50,832 nt of DNA from DASZJY01 sp036260255 (lineage in GTDB: Bacteria > Actinomycetota > Acidimicrobiia > Acidimicrobiales > AC-14): positions 1 through 50,832 of the forward strand of contig DATAAF010000042.1 of assembly GCA_036260255.1 (NCBI GenBank), given 5' to 3'. A program made the position numbers and the translations under genes. The notes under the pieces were generated by a model that worked only from the letters and a program-made list of their open reading frames with translations, did no database searches and was not told the DNA's origin. Of the stretch, positions 39,350 to 50,698 are shown piece by piece. How positions within the stretch are numbered: the stretch's first letter is position 1; each line of letters starts with the position of its first letter.

Positions 39350-41560
39350 TCAGACCCGCGACAGCTCGAAGAGCACCGCCCGCTCCACCTCGGCCATGTG
39401 ATCGGGGTCGTCGATCTTGTCGCCCGACGCTCCGACCACGTAGAAGACGTCGACCAGCTCGTGTCCGAGGGTCGACACCTTGGCGTGGCGGATGTCGAGC
39501 TCGAGATCGGCCAGGGCCCTGGTGATGCGGTACAAGGTGCCCATGCGGTCGGGCGCCCGGACCTCGACGACCGTCGCCTTCTCCGAGGCGTCGTTGGTGA
39601 CCGCCACCGAGGTACGGGCAGGGGCGGCGGCGGACGGGCGAGGACGGGCGGCGTAGGCCCGGGCCCGGGCGGCCAGCCGCGACTCGAGCGACAGACGGCC
39701 GTCCAGCGCCCTGCGAAGGTCCCGTTCCACCGTGCCGCGGTCGGGACCGTCGCCGACGGCGGCCTCCACCTCGAAGTCCTCGACGGCCACGCCGTCGTCG
39801 CTCGACCAGGCGCGCGCCGCCATCACGTTCAGGCCGTGAAGGGAGAGCACTCCGGCGGTGCGGCAGAACAGCCCCCGGCGGTCGGGGGCGGCGACGGTGA
39901 GCGACGACCCGTGGACCTCGACGACGGCGTCGCCCTCCTCGCGGGCCCGCTCGGCCAGGCGCAGGTGCCCCGGCCCGGGGAACTCCGGCGTCACCGGCTC
40001 ACTCCCCCGGAGGACTGCCCCCACCCGGGCCACCAGCTCGGAGACCAGGCCGGCCTTCCACGGGCTCCACGCCGCCGGCCCCGTCGCCATCCCGTCCGCC
40101 TCGGTCAGCGCATGCAGCAGCTCGAGGGTCCCGACGTTGCCGACGGCATCGGCCACGGCGGTGACGGTGGCGGCGTCGTCGAGGTCGCGGCGGGTGGCGG
40201 CGTCGGCCAGCAGGAGGTGGTGGCGCACGAGGGCGGCGAGGGTCTCGACGTCCGGGGGCGGGAAGCCCATGCGCCGGGCGAGCCGCTCGACCACCGCCGC
40301 CCCTGCCACCGAGTGGTCCTGGGGAAGACCTTCCTCGCCGGCGTAGCCCTTGCCGAGGTCATGGAGCCAGCACCCGACGAGGAGGAGGTCGGGGCGGTCG
40401 ACGCGGCCGGTCAGGGAGGCCGCTTCGGCGGCCGCTTCGCACAGGTGCCGATCGACGGTGAAGCGGTGGTATGCGTTGCGTTGGGGACGGTGGCGGACGG
40501 GCTCCCATTCGGGGACCGTGCGCACCAGCAGGCCCTTCTGGTCGAGAGCCTCCAGCACACCCACGGCGGCGTGGCCCGTGCCCAGCAGCGCCACCAGCGC
40601 CTGGCGCGCCTCGTCCGGCCAGGGGTCGCCGAGAGTGGGCGCGGTGGCGGCCAGGCGGTCGAGGGCTGACCGGGTCAACCGCGTCCGGTACGTCGCCGCC
40701 GCCGCCGCCGCCCGGAGGACGAGCGAGGGGTCGGTGGCCGGGTCGGCTCCCGGCGCCAGCGTGACCAGCCCCTCGCGCAGCACCAGGCCCTCGCCCAGGG
40801 CGCGGTCGCCGGCCGCCACCCGTCCAGCCGGGCCCCGCAACGACGACCGGATGCGGTCCCACGTCTCGTCGCTCGTCCAGGCGACGGTCCGGGCGGCCGC
40901 CGCCACGCGGGCCATGAGGGCGTCGGCGTCGGCGTCACCCAGGGCGGCGGCGACGCCGTCCTGCTCCTGGAGGAGCAACGTGTCGGAGGTCTTGTTCGTC
41001 CGCCGCTGGAGCTCCACCCGAGCGGCGAGCAGCACCTCGTGGGCGGCCTCCAGGGCGGCGTGGTCGTCGGGCAGCAGGATGCGCTCGGCCGCCTCGGCCC
41101 AGCGCAGGGCGTGCACGTCGCGCAGGCCGCCCCGACCCTCCTTGAGGTCGGGCTCGAGAAGGAACGCCACCTCGCCGGCCTTCTCGTGGCGCGCGCTGAC
41201 CGACTCGGCCAGCACGCCGAGCCACCTGCTCGACCGGGCCCGCCACTGGGCATGGGCCCTGGTCCGCAGGTCGTCGACCAGGGCGGGGTCACCGGCCACG
41301 AAGCGGGCGTCGAGGGCCGACGTGGCCGTGTCCAGGTCCCCGGCAGCCAGGGCGAGGGCGTCCTTGACCGTGCGCACGGCGTGGCCGACCTTGAGCCCCG
41401 AGTCCCAGAGCGGGTACCAGACGGCGTCGGCCACCCGCTGCACGTCCCTGCGCTCCCGCCTGGTGTGCAGCAGGACGACGTCGACGTCGGAGCCCGGGCA
41501 AAGCTCCCCCCGCCCGTAGCCCCCGACGGCGGCGAGGGCCACGCCGTCGGCCGGAGGCAT
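39350..41560 (-). CDS. glnD: Bifunctional [protein-PII] uridylyltransferase
   Basis: At least 736 residues. The nucleotidyltransferase site is VGGYGRGELCPGSDVDVVLL. LLLVGCWLHDLGKGY and DHSVAGAAVVERL form the HD domain that removes UMP. Two C-terminal ACT domains (SLTVAAPDRRGLFCRT and VVEVRAPDRMGTLYRI) sense glutamine. It modifies PII (Tyr51 of the adjacent GlnB) according to nitrogen status. The first canonical start is ATG 41560, only 12 residues before the active site. In-frame coding sequence (AFRRARDDLL ... AYVALVDSFLAGL) continues upstream to about 41650 and looks native, so the true N-terminus is longer. Confidence 0.9.
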   Translation of the reverse strand: MPPADGVALAAVGGYGRGELCPGSDVDVVLLHTRRERRDVQRVADAVWYPLWDSGLKVGHAVRTVKDALALAAGDLDTATSALDARFVAGDPALVDDLRTRAHAQWRARSSRWLGVLAESVSARHEKAGEVAFLLEPDLKEGRGGLRDVHALRWAEAAERILLPDDHAALEAAHEVLLAARVELQRRTNKTSDTLLLQEQDGVAAALGDADADALMARVAAAARTVAWTSDETWDRIRSSLRGPAGRVAAGDRALGEGLVLREGLVTLAPGADPATDPSLVLRAAAAAATYRTRLTRSALDRLAATAPTLGDPWPDEARQALVALLGTGHAAVGVLEALDQKGLLVRTVPEWEPVRHRPQRNAYHRFTVDRHLCEAAAEAASLTGRVDRPDLLLVGCWLHDLGKGYAGEEGLPQDHSVAGAAVVERLARRMGFPPPDVETLAALVRHHLLLADAATRRDLDDAATVTAVADAVGNVGTLELLHALTEADGMATGPAAWSPWKAGLVSELVARVGAVLRGSEPVTPEFPGPGHLRLAERAREEGDAVVEVHGSSLTVAAPDRRGLFCRTAGVLSLHGLNVMAARAWSSDDGVAVEDFEVEAAVGDGPDRGTVERDLRRALDGRLSLESRLAARARAYAARPRPSAAAPARTSVAVTNDASEKATVVEVRAPDRMGTLYRITRALADLELDIRHAKVSTLGHELVDVFYVVGASGDKIDDPDHMAEVERAVLFELSRV

Positions 41561-41675
41561 CAGGCCGGCGAGGAAGGAGTCGACGAGGGCAACGTAGGCG
41601 CGGCAGAACTCCCCGCCGCGGGCGTCACCGCCGAGGAGGTCGTCGCGGGCGCGCCGGAACGCCGCGACCTCGCCG

Positions 41676-42014
41676 CTACAAGGCGTCGTGCCCCCGCTCT
41701 CCGGTGCGGATCCTGACCACCGCCTCGACGGGCACGACCCACACCTTGCCGTCGCCGATCTTGTCGGTGCGGGCGGCGCTGACGATGGCCTCGGCCACCC
41801 CCTGGGCGTCGGCGTCGTCGGTGACGACCTCCACCCGCACCTTGGGGACGAAGTCGACGGTGTACTCGGTGCCCCGGTACACCTCGGTGTGGCCCCGCTG
41901 GCGACCGAAGCCCTGCACCTCCGAGACGGTCATGCCCTGGACGCCGAGGGCGCGCAGCGCCTCCTTCACGTCGTCGAGCTTGAACGGCTTGATGATGGCG
42001 GTGATGAGCTTCAT
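41676..42014 (-). CDS. glnB: Nitrogen regulatory protein PII
   Basis: A 112-residue PII signal protein. MKLITAIIKPFKLDDVKEAL is the canonical start. The T-loop GRQRGHTEVYRGTEY contains Tyr51, the site GlnD uridylylates, and RTDKIGDGKVWV is the C-terminal B-loop/ATP site. It binds ATP, ADP and 2-oxoglutarate and controls AmtB and nitrogen enzymes. The ATG overlaps the amtB stop (ATGA), so it could equally be named glnK from context. Confidence 0.95.
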   Translation of the reverse strand: MKLITAIIKPFKLDDVKEALRALGVQGMTVSEVQGFGRQRGHTEVYRGTEYTVDFVPKVRVEVVTDDADAQGVAEAIVSAARTDKIGDGKVWVVPVEAVVRIRTGERGHDAL

Positions 42015-43282
42015 GCGCCGACCCTTCCCATGCCGAGGTCGCCGTAGGAGTAACCGGTCTCCGCGTGCTGCGTGACGTCCAGGCCCTCGGCCTCCTCGTC
42101 GGGAGTGACCCGGAGGCCGATGGTCGCGTCGATGACCTTGGCCAGGATGAAGGTCACGACGAACGACCAGGCGATGGTGGCGGCCACCGCCAGGAGCTGC
42201 TTCCCGAGCAGCTCGAGGCCTCCACCGGCGAAGAGGCCGTCGGCGCCCAGGGCGTTCACCCCGGTGTCGCCGAAGAGCCCCAACAGGAGCGAGCCCACCA
42301 GTCCGCCGACCAGGTGGATTCCGACGACGTCGAGGGCGTCGTCGTACCCGAAGCGGAACTTGAGCTGGATCGCGAGGAAGCACACCACCCCGGCCACCAG
42401 GCCGATGATCAGCGACGAGAAGCTGCTGACGAAGCCGGCGCAGGGTGTGATGGCCACCAGGCCGGCGACCGCCCCCGACGCCGCTCCCAACGTCGTGGCC
42501 CGGCCGCCCTTGAGCCGCTCGGCGATCAGCCACCCGAGCATGGCGGCGGCCGCCGCCATGTGGGTGTTCACCAGGGCCTGGGCGCCCAGACCCCCCGCCG
42601 ACAGCGCCGAGCCGGCGTTGAACCCGAACCAGCCGAACCACAGCATGCCGGTGCCGAGCAGGGTCAACGGCAGGGAATGAGGGGGCATGGCCTCACCCGG
42701 CCACCCCCGCCGTCGGCCGAGCACGAGCACGGCGGCGAGGGCGGCGATGCCGGCGTTGATGTGGACGACCGTCCCTCCGGCGAAGTCGAGCGCTCCCTGC
42801 TCGAACAGCCAGCCGTTGGGGCTGAACACCCAGTGGGCGACGGGGGCGTAGACCACGACGACCCAGACGCCGAGGAACACCGCCCACGCCGAGAACTTGA
42901 TGCGGTCGGCGACGGCGCCGGTCATCAGCGCCGGCGTGATGATGGCGAACATGAGCTGGAATGCGACGAAGGCCAGCGGCGGGATGGTGAGGGCGAAGTC
43001 GTCGGTGTAGCCGGGCAGCGTCAGCTCGGCGTCGCCCAGGTCCTTCAAGCCGGCGAAGTCCAGATTGCCGACGACGCCACCGATGTCGTCGCCGAAGGCC
43101 AGGCTGAACACGAAGAGCGTCCAGAGCACGCTCACCAGGCCCATAGAGAAGAAGTTCATCATGAGCATGCCGAGCACGTTCTTGGACCGGACCATCCCCC
43201 CGTAGAAGAAAGCCAGCCCCGGCGTCATGAACAGCACCAGCGCCGCCGACGCCAGCACCCAGGCGGTATTGCCCGAATCCAT
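42011..43282 (-). CDS. amtB: Ammonium transporter
   Basis: A 423-residue Amt/Rh channel. MDSGNTAWVLASAALVLFMT and PGLAFFYGGMVRSKNVLGML are the start and first helix; eleven helices are visible. Twin pore histidines lie in YDDALDVVGIHLVGGLVG and GTVVHINAG. The tail GYSYGDLGMGRVGA is cytoplasmic. The channel conducts ammonium and is blocked by the T-loop of PII, encoded immediately downstream with an ATGA overlap. It leads the amtB-glnB-glnD operon, which starts 128 bp from the divergent SDR leader. Confidence 0.95.
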   Translation of the reverse strand: MDSGNTAWVLASAALVLFMTPGLAFFYGGMVRSKNVLGMLMMNFFSMGLVSVLWTLFVFSLAFGDDIGGVVGNLDFAGLKDLGDAELTLPGYTDDFALTIPPLAFVAFQLMFAIITPALMTGAVADRIKFSAWAVFLGVWVVVVYAPVAHWVFSPNGWLFEQGALDFAGGTVVHINAGIAALAAVLVLGRRRGWPGEAMPPHSLPLTLLGTGMLWFGWFGFNAGSALSAGGLGAQALVNTHMAAAAAMLGWLIAERLKGGRATTLGAASGAVAGLVAITPCAGFVSSFSSLIIGLVAGVVCFLAIQLKFRFGYDDALDVVGIHLVGGLVGSLLLGLFGDTGVNALGADGLFAGGGLELLGKQLLAVAATIAWSFVVTFILAKVIDATIGLRVTPDEEAEGLDVTQHAETGYSYGDLGMGRVGA

Positions 43283-43346
43283 CCGCTCCCCCCGCTCGCG
43301 AGTTTCGGGAAACGTACATCCGCCTCTGTTTACGGAAGCTGACAGG

Positions 43347-43358
43347 GCTGTTAACAGC
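43347..43358. promoter_or_regulatory. Palindromic operator candidate in the amtB upstream region
   Basis: GCTGTTAACAGC is a perfect 12-bp palindrome, 65 bp upstream of the amtB ATG and 53 bp upstream of the SDR leader GTG. No convincing GlnR box was found, so the regulator is unknown. Confidence 0.35.
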
Positions 43359-43398
43359 GTGTGACGGTTCCGGCGACGGACAGCGGGTGGTCCACCGG

Positions 43399-43404
43399 TA
43401 CGAT
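43399..43404 (+). promoter_or_regulatory. Leaderless -10 element of the SDR leader ORF
   Basis: TACGAT ends 6 nt before a GTG at 43411 that opens a 13-codon ORF upstream of the SDR gene. Confidence 0.45.
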
Positions 43405-43410
43405 GGCGCC

Positions 43411-43452
43411 GTGCCCGAGCGACCGTTGCTCCGTCGTTGCCGCGGTCGTTGA
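43411..43452 (+). CDS. Thirteen-codon leader ORF before the SDR gene
   Basis: GTG 43411 to TGA 43452 encodes MPERPLLRRCRGR. It is placed at the leaderless distance from TACGAT, and its stop overlaps a TTG (43449) in the SDR frame. It is either a translated, coupled leader peptide or the true SDR N-terminus displaced by an indel. Confidence 0.35.
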   Translation: MPERPLLRRCRGR

Positions 43453-44249
43453 GGGCTCGCTCCGGCTGGACCAGGGCACTCGTCACCGGCGCGTCCAGCG
43501 GCATCGGCAGGGCGTTCGCGACGAGGCTGGCGGCGGCGGGCACCGAGGTCGTCGTTGTCGCCCGGCGGGTCGACCGCCTGGACGAGCTGGCCGCCGAGAT
43601 CGCGGGTTCCGGCGCGCCGAAGCCCGAGGTGCTGCCCGCCGACCTGGCCGACCCCGACCAGCGGGCGGCGGTCGAGTCGCGGCTGGCCGATCGCGACCAG
43701 CCCGTCGACCTGCTCGTCAACAACGCCGGGTTCGGGACCCGGGGCTTCTTCGCCGATCTGCCGGTCGAACGGGAGGAGGCCCAGATCCGCCTCAACGCGC
43801 TGGCCCCCGTGTGCCTCGCCCGCGCCGTCCTGCCGGGCATGCTCGAGCGATGCCGCGGCGGGATCGTGAACGTCTCGTCGATGGCCGGCTTGCAGCCCCT
43901 TCCCGGTTGGGCGACCTACGCCGCCACCAAGGCGTTCCTCACGAACTTCAGCGAGTCGCTGCACGAGGAGGTGCGCGCCCACGGTGTCTCGGTCCTCGCC
44001 CTCATGCCCGGCTTCACGCGGACGGAGTTCCACAAGCACGCGTCGATGGCCCGCTCCTACATCCCCGGGGCCTTCTGGATGAGCCCCGACGACGTCGTCC
44101 GCTCCGCGCTGCAGGCGCTGGCGCGGGGCCGGGCCGCCCATGTCCCCGGCTGGCGCTTCCGCGGCGTCGCCCTGCTCTCCCGGGTGGCGCCGTGGTCCGT
44201 CTCCCGGCGGATCGTCCACGCCGCCGACCGCCGCATACCCCCCGGTTGA
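43437..44249 (+). CDS. Short-chain dehydrogenase/reductase
   Basis: A classical SDR of about 270 residues. ALVTGASSGIGRAFA is the NAD(P) loop, NNAGFGTRG the structural NAG motif, and the active site is Ser (NVSSMAG) with YAATK as Y-x3-K. ALMPGFTRTEFHK follows. An Arg after the glycine loop (VVARR) suggests NADP(H). The substrate is unknown. The start is either TTG 43437 or TTG 43449; neither has a good ribosome site. The downstream acetyltransferase gene overlaps its stop. Confidence 0.9.
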   Translation: MPRSLRARSGWTRALVTGASSGIGRAFATRLAAAGTEVVVVARRVDRLDELAAEIAGSGAPKPEVLPADLADPDQRAAVESRLADRDQPVDLLVNNAGFGTRGFFADLPVEREEAQIRLNALAPVCLARAVLPGMLERCRGGIVNVSSMAGLQPLPGWATYAATKAFLTNFSESLHEEVRAHGVSVLALMPGFTRTEFHKHASMARSYIPGAFWMSPDDVVRSALQALARGRAAHVPGWRFRGVALLSRVAPWSVSRRIVHAADRRIPPG

Positions 44250-44776
44250 CCGGGGTCGCCGTCCGCCCTGCCACCGCGGCGGACGTGGAGGCCATCGTCG
44301 ACCTGTTGGAGTCGGTGGTGGAGGAGGGACGGTGGCTGGGCACGGAGCTCCCGCTCGACCGCCGGGAGCACCTCGAGCGGCTGGCCGCCGAGGTGGCCGA
44401 GCCGGAGGGCTCGACGCTCTTGGTCGCGGTCTCCCCGACCGGGGAGGTGGTCGGCCACCTCCGCCTCTCCCGCAGGCCGTACGGCGTGGCCACCCTGTCG
44501 ATGTACGTTGCCGCCGTTTGGCGGAGGCGGGGCGTGGGGTCGGCGCTGGTGGCGGCGGCGCTGGCGGCCGCGTGCGCGTCGGGAGCCCACAAGGTCGCCC
44601 TCCAGGCGTGGCCCAACAACACCGCCGCCCTGTCTCTGTACACCAAGTTCGGCTTCGTCGAGGAGGGCCGCCTGCGTCGCCACTACCGCCGACGTGACGG
44701 CTCGCTCTGGGACGCGGTGGTGATGGGTCTGGTGCTCGACGAGCGCTCCCCCGGCGGCCCGCCGGACTTCCTCTAA
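44246..44776 (+). CDS. GNAT-family N-acetyltransferase
   Basis: A 176-residue GNAT protein. VRPATAADVEAIVDLLES is the first strand and helix. WRRRGVGSALVAAALAAA is the acetyl-CoA loop (R-x2-G-x-G/S), and NNTAALSLYTKFGFVEEGRL is motif B. It acetylates an unknown amine in the cytoplasm. TTG 44246 overlaps the SDR stop (TTGA), so the pair is coupled. The end overlaps the convergent DUF2905 gene by 4 bp. Confidence 0.87.
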   Translation: MTGVAVRPATAADVEAIVDLLESVVEEGRWLGTELPLDRREHLERLAAEVAEPEGSTLLVAVSPTGEVVGHLRLSRRPYGVATLSMYVAAVWRRRGVGSALVAAALAAACASGAHKVALQAWPNNTAALSLYTKFGFVEEGRLRRHYRRRDGSLWDAVVMGLVLDERSPGGPPDFL

Positions 44777-44991
44777 CGCCGGGAGATCAGGTTGAGGATG
44801 ATCGTGGCGATGGCGGAAAGGACCAGGCAGGTCACGATCGGGAAGTAGAAGCGGGCGTTCCCCTTTCCCAGGGATATGTCGCCGGGGAGGCGGCCGAGGC
44901 CCAGCGCCCCTGCCACCAGCAGCACGACGCCGAGGACACCGGTGACGGCGGCGACCACCAGGAGCACCCGTCCGATCGTCGACAGGTCCAC
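44773..44991 (-). CDS. DUF2905 membrane protein
   Basis: A 72-residue protein with two helices: VLLVVAAVTGVLGVVLLVAG and FPIVTCLVLSAIATIILNLI. The linker GRLPGDISLGKGNARFYFP is the DUF2905 hallmark (L-P-G-D-I, F-Y-F-P). Function unknown. GTG start at 44991, 16 bp after the hemerythrin gene on the same strand. Confidence 0.88.
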   Translation of the reverse strand: MDLSTIGRVLLVVAAVTGVLGVVLLVAGALGLGRLPGDISLGKGNARFYFPIVTCLVLSAIATIILNLISRR

Positions 44992-45007
44992 CGCGGGTCG
45001 GCCCTGG

Positions 45008-45583
45008 TCACGACTTGCGCCGGCGTGAACCGGGCGACTTGGCCACCTTCTTGACCGCGTCCCTGGCCTTGTCGGCGGCGGCGGCGGCGGCGCCCGCCAC
45101 CAGGTTGCCGGGAGGCGTGTCGGGCGCCTTGGGGTGGGGGCGGGTCGGGGCCACCTCCTTGGCCTTGGCCATGGCCTCGCCGATCTCCTGCAGCCGCTTG
45201 CGCTTCAACACCTCCCGCACCTGGGGGAAGAGCTCGTCCTCCTCCTCCTCGACGTGGTGGCGCACGCTCTCGATGAGGACGGTCGTCTTGGGGACGAAGC
45301 GCTCGTGCTCGGGGTCCAGCTTCTCGAGCTCCGACAGCGTCCACTTCACGATGTGGTGCTCCTCCAGCGACTCGAGCACCTCGTCCTCGGCGTCGGGGAC
45401 CGCCTCTCGCACGGCCGGGTAGAAGACCTGTTCCTCGATGACCGCGTGCACCGAGAGCTCCTCGATGATCCTGTCGACGATCTGGCGCCGGGTGGCGTGG
45501 GCGTTGGGCCCGGCCTTCTCGAACTGCTTGAACAGGCGCTCGACCTCACGGTGGTCGTCACGCAGCATGGCGATGGCATCCAT
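45008..45583 (-). CDS. Hemerythrin (HHE) domain protein with Lys/Ala-rich tail
   Basis: A 191-residue protein. The HHE cation-binding domain is MLRDDHREVERLFKQFEK, ELSVHAVIEEQVFYP, LEEHHIVKWTLSELEKL and VRHHVEEEEDELFPQ, with the His/Glu ligands of a di-iron centre. Such proteins bind oxygen or nitric oxide, or sense iron. The C-terminus is Lys/Arg/Ala-rich (AAADKARDAVKKVAK) and may bind DNA or anionic surfaces. It is cytoplasmic. Confidence 0.88.
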   Translation of the reverse strand: MDAIAMLRDDHREVERLFKQFEKAGPNAHATRRQIVDRIIEELSVHAVIEEQVFYPAVREAVPDAEDEVLESLEEHHIVKWTLSELEKLDPEHERFVPKTTVLIESVRHHVEEEEDELFPQVREVLKRKRLQEIGEAMAKAKEVAPTRPHPKAPDTPPGNLVAGAAAAAADKARDAVKKVAKSPGSRRRKS

Positions 45584-45696
45584 GTTGTGAGGTGTTTCCG
45601 GCTGTCGCCGGTCGAAACCGCCCAGTCCACGTGGGGGGCGCTTCCACCCACGAACCCCCCGAACTGCGTCGTCGCCTCGCTCCTCGCTCGGCGGTG

Positions 45697-46230
45697 CTAG
45701 GGGACGGCGACGGGGACCTGGGAGCGCCGCAGCGTCGGGGACAGCTCGGTGCGGACCGCCTCGACGATGCTGGCGGTGACGACCTGCGGGGACCCGCTGG
45801 CCAGGTCTACGACCATCGCCGCCGCCCGCTCGGCGTCCAGCCTCCCGCCGTCGCGGAGGGCGAGGACGGCCCGGGCCAGGTGGGCGCGGCCCACCTGGGT
45901 GTCGAGGGCCTCGACGGTGGCGGTGAGGGCTTCCTGCACGGCAGCCAGGTCGTCGCTCCGGGCCACCCGGACGAGGGTCTGCAGCTCGGGCGGGAAGACC
46001 CGGGGAAGGGGCCAGGCCAGCGAGCGGTCGAGGCGGGGCAGCTTGGAGACGCCCTGGAGGAGCTCGTCGAACCGGGCGCAGGAGCAGGCCCTCAGCACCG
46101 GGGCGACGCCGCGGGCGAGGCCGGCCAGCTCGGCCCCGGCCAGCTCCTCGGGGCCGGGGTTGGCGGGGAGCTTGCAGCACCGGCTCCTCCTCTTGCCGCT
46201 GCCGCACGGGCACCGGTCGGTCCGCCCCAT
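45697..46230 (-). CDS. SEC-C motif protein
   Basis: A 177-residue protein beginning MGRTDRCPCGSGKRRSRCC, the SEC-C zinc motif (C-P-C-G-S-G-K-x4-C-C) found at the end of SecA and in many stand-alone proteins. The rest is helical and hydrophobic-Ala/Leu-rich with two further cysteines (ACSCARF). It binds zinc; the partner is unknown. ATG 46230 is the natural start for the motif. Upstream in-frame sequence is low-complexity Ser/Thr/Arg and not coding. Confidence 0.8.
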   Translation of the reverse strand: MGRTDRCPCGSGKRRSRCCKLPANPGPEELAGAELAGLARGVAPVLRACSCARFDELLQGVSKLPRLDRSLAWPLPRVFPPELQTLVRVARSDDLAAVQEALTATVEALDTQVGRAHLARAVLALRDGGRLDAERAAAMVVDLASGSPQVVTASIVEAVRTELSPTLRRSQVPVAVP

Positions 46231-46405
46231 CGGCCTCCATCGGGTCAGTTCGGGAAATCTTGGCACGAACGACGGGGCGCTTGGTGGACTGCTGCTGGGT
46301 ACCCCCGACGTGCTCGTCCGCCGGCGCCCGCTTAGCTGACACCACGACGAGCGGCCCACGCAAGTCCGTTCCGGTGGCTGTCGCCTCGTTCGCCGAAGCT
46401 CGGGG

Positions 46406-46678
46406 TCAGCGCTCGACCAGCTTGAAGAAGGTGCTGTCCTCGCCGCTCGCCTTCTCGTCCTGGTAGAGGAAGGCGAGGTTGCTGTCCTCGAACTTGCGGA
46501 ACCACTCGTCCCAGCTGATGTGCTCGAGTTGATCCTCGCCGGCGCCGCCGGGAAGTCGATGCGCACTACGCCGGGCTCGCCGCCCGACTCGGTCCCCTTC
46601 ACCTGGCGGGCGTGCCGTCGTGCTCCTCGACCCAGCGCCGTATCTCGTCGTGCCGGTCGTCGTTCTGGTAGATGCCAT
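46406..46678 (-). pseudogene. Small conserved protein broken by three single-base deletions
   Basis: The minus strand holds a gene read in three frames. ATG 46678 behind AGGAG is followed, one base short, by IYQNDDRHDEIRRWVEEHDG and TPAR; then a second one-base loss and VKGTESGGEPGVVRIDFP; then a third and GAGEDQLEHISWDEWFRKF to FFKLVER and the stop. Adding one base to each of GC, AGGTG and CCCGGC (all in short G/C runs) restores a 91-residue protein. Its ISWDEWFxKFExSxLAFLYQD core is, from memory, a widespread small family of unknown function. Errors in G/C homopolymers are a likely cause. Confidence 0.65.
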
Positions 46679-46708
46679 CGGTAGCTCCTCGTGTGGCCCT
46701 CGGATCGG

Positions 46709-47170
46709 TCAGTCGGAAAGCCGCTGGTGCACCGCGGCGACGAGATCCTGGAGGGAGAGAAACGTCTGGTCCGGGGGAAGTCGCCTCAGGGCGCCGACCA
46801 GCGGTTCAGCGAGACCGCGGTCAGCCCGGGCGACGACCGCCTCCGCCGTCGTCGGGAAGGGCTCGTCGCCGAGATGGCGCTCGAGCTGGTCGGCGATGTC
46901 CTCGAGCTGCAGGTTGCCCGCCGGCGCGTCTCCCGTGTCGGCTCCGGCGCGCCCGGAGAGCACGTAGGACGGTCCGTCTTCGCCCGCGTCGAGCTCCTGG
47001 ACGAGGCCGAGCTCGCCGAGGAGCCGGGAGAGCACAGCCCGAGTCGCTTCGGTGGACAAGCCGGCCTGCTCGGCGACCGCGGCCAGCGAGGTCGCCCGGC
47101 CGTCCGCCTCGAGCGCCGAGATCGCCCGCAGCACCTTCGCCTCTTCGCTGGTGAGCTCGGCGGCGTGCAC
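46709..47170 (-). CDS. Winged-helix-like regulatory or structural protein
   Basis: A 153-residue protein. SEEAKVLRAISALEADGRATS and VAEQAGLSTEATRAVLSRLLGELGLVQ form a helix-turn-helix/winged-helix unit like MarR or PadR DNA-binding parts. The second half, from LEDIADQLERHLGD to FLSLQDLVAAVHQRLSD, is a helical domain. It has no ligand motif, so a DNA-binding role is inferred. GTG 47170 is chosen because GGAGG lies 6-7 nt upstream. It is downstream of dnaE2 on the same strand. Confidence 0.75.
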   Translation of the reverse strand: MHAAELTSEEAKVLRAISALEADGRATSLAAVAEQAGLSTEATRAVLSRLLGELGLVQELDAGEDGPSYVLSGRAGADTGDAPAGNLQLEDIADQLERHLGDEPFPTTAEAVVARADRGLAEPLVGALRRLPPDQTFLSLQDLVAAVHQRLSD

Positions 47171-47244
47171 GTGCGTCCTCCGTCTCGATCGCCCTCTGCC
47201 CTGACGCGTTCCCCCACGGCAGCGACGGCAATCGTCGCGCCGGG

Positions 47245-50643
<3,399 letters not shown>

Positions 50644-50649
50644 GGTCGC

Positions 50650-50655
50650 ACGGTA
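50650..50655 (-). promoter_or_regulatory. Leaderless -10 element of dnaE2
   Basis: Minus-strand TACCGT ends 6 nt before the GTG at 50643. It directly abuts the SOS box. Confidence 0.5.
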
Positions 50656-50671
50656 TCGAACTGGTGTTCGA
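50656..50671. promoter_or_regulatory. SOS (LexA) box between dnaE2 and a Tat lipoprotein gene
   Basis: TCGAACTGGTGTTCGA is a perfect match to the actinobacterial LexA site TCGAAC-N4-GTTCGA. It abuts the dnaE2 -10 element and lies 14 bp from the -10 of the divergent gene, so LexA could repress both. Confidence 0.85.
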
Positions 50672-50685
50672 GGCGCCAGAGGCCG

Positions 50686-50691
50686 TAGAGT
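50686..50691 (+). promoter_or_regulatory. Leaderless -10 element of the right-edge gene
   Basis: TAGAGT ends 7 nt before a TTG at 50699. Confidence 0.45.
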
Positions 50692-50698
50692 CCTCTCG

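Noticed and set aside
43283..43330. GlnR box before amtB
   Set aside because: TGTAC and CGAAAC half-sites are present on the minus strand but do not keep the GTNAC-N6-GAAAC spacing or sequence.
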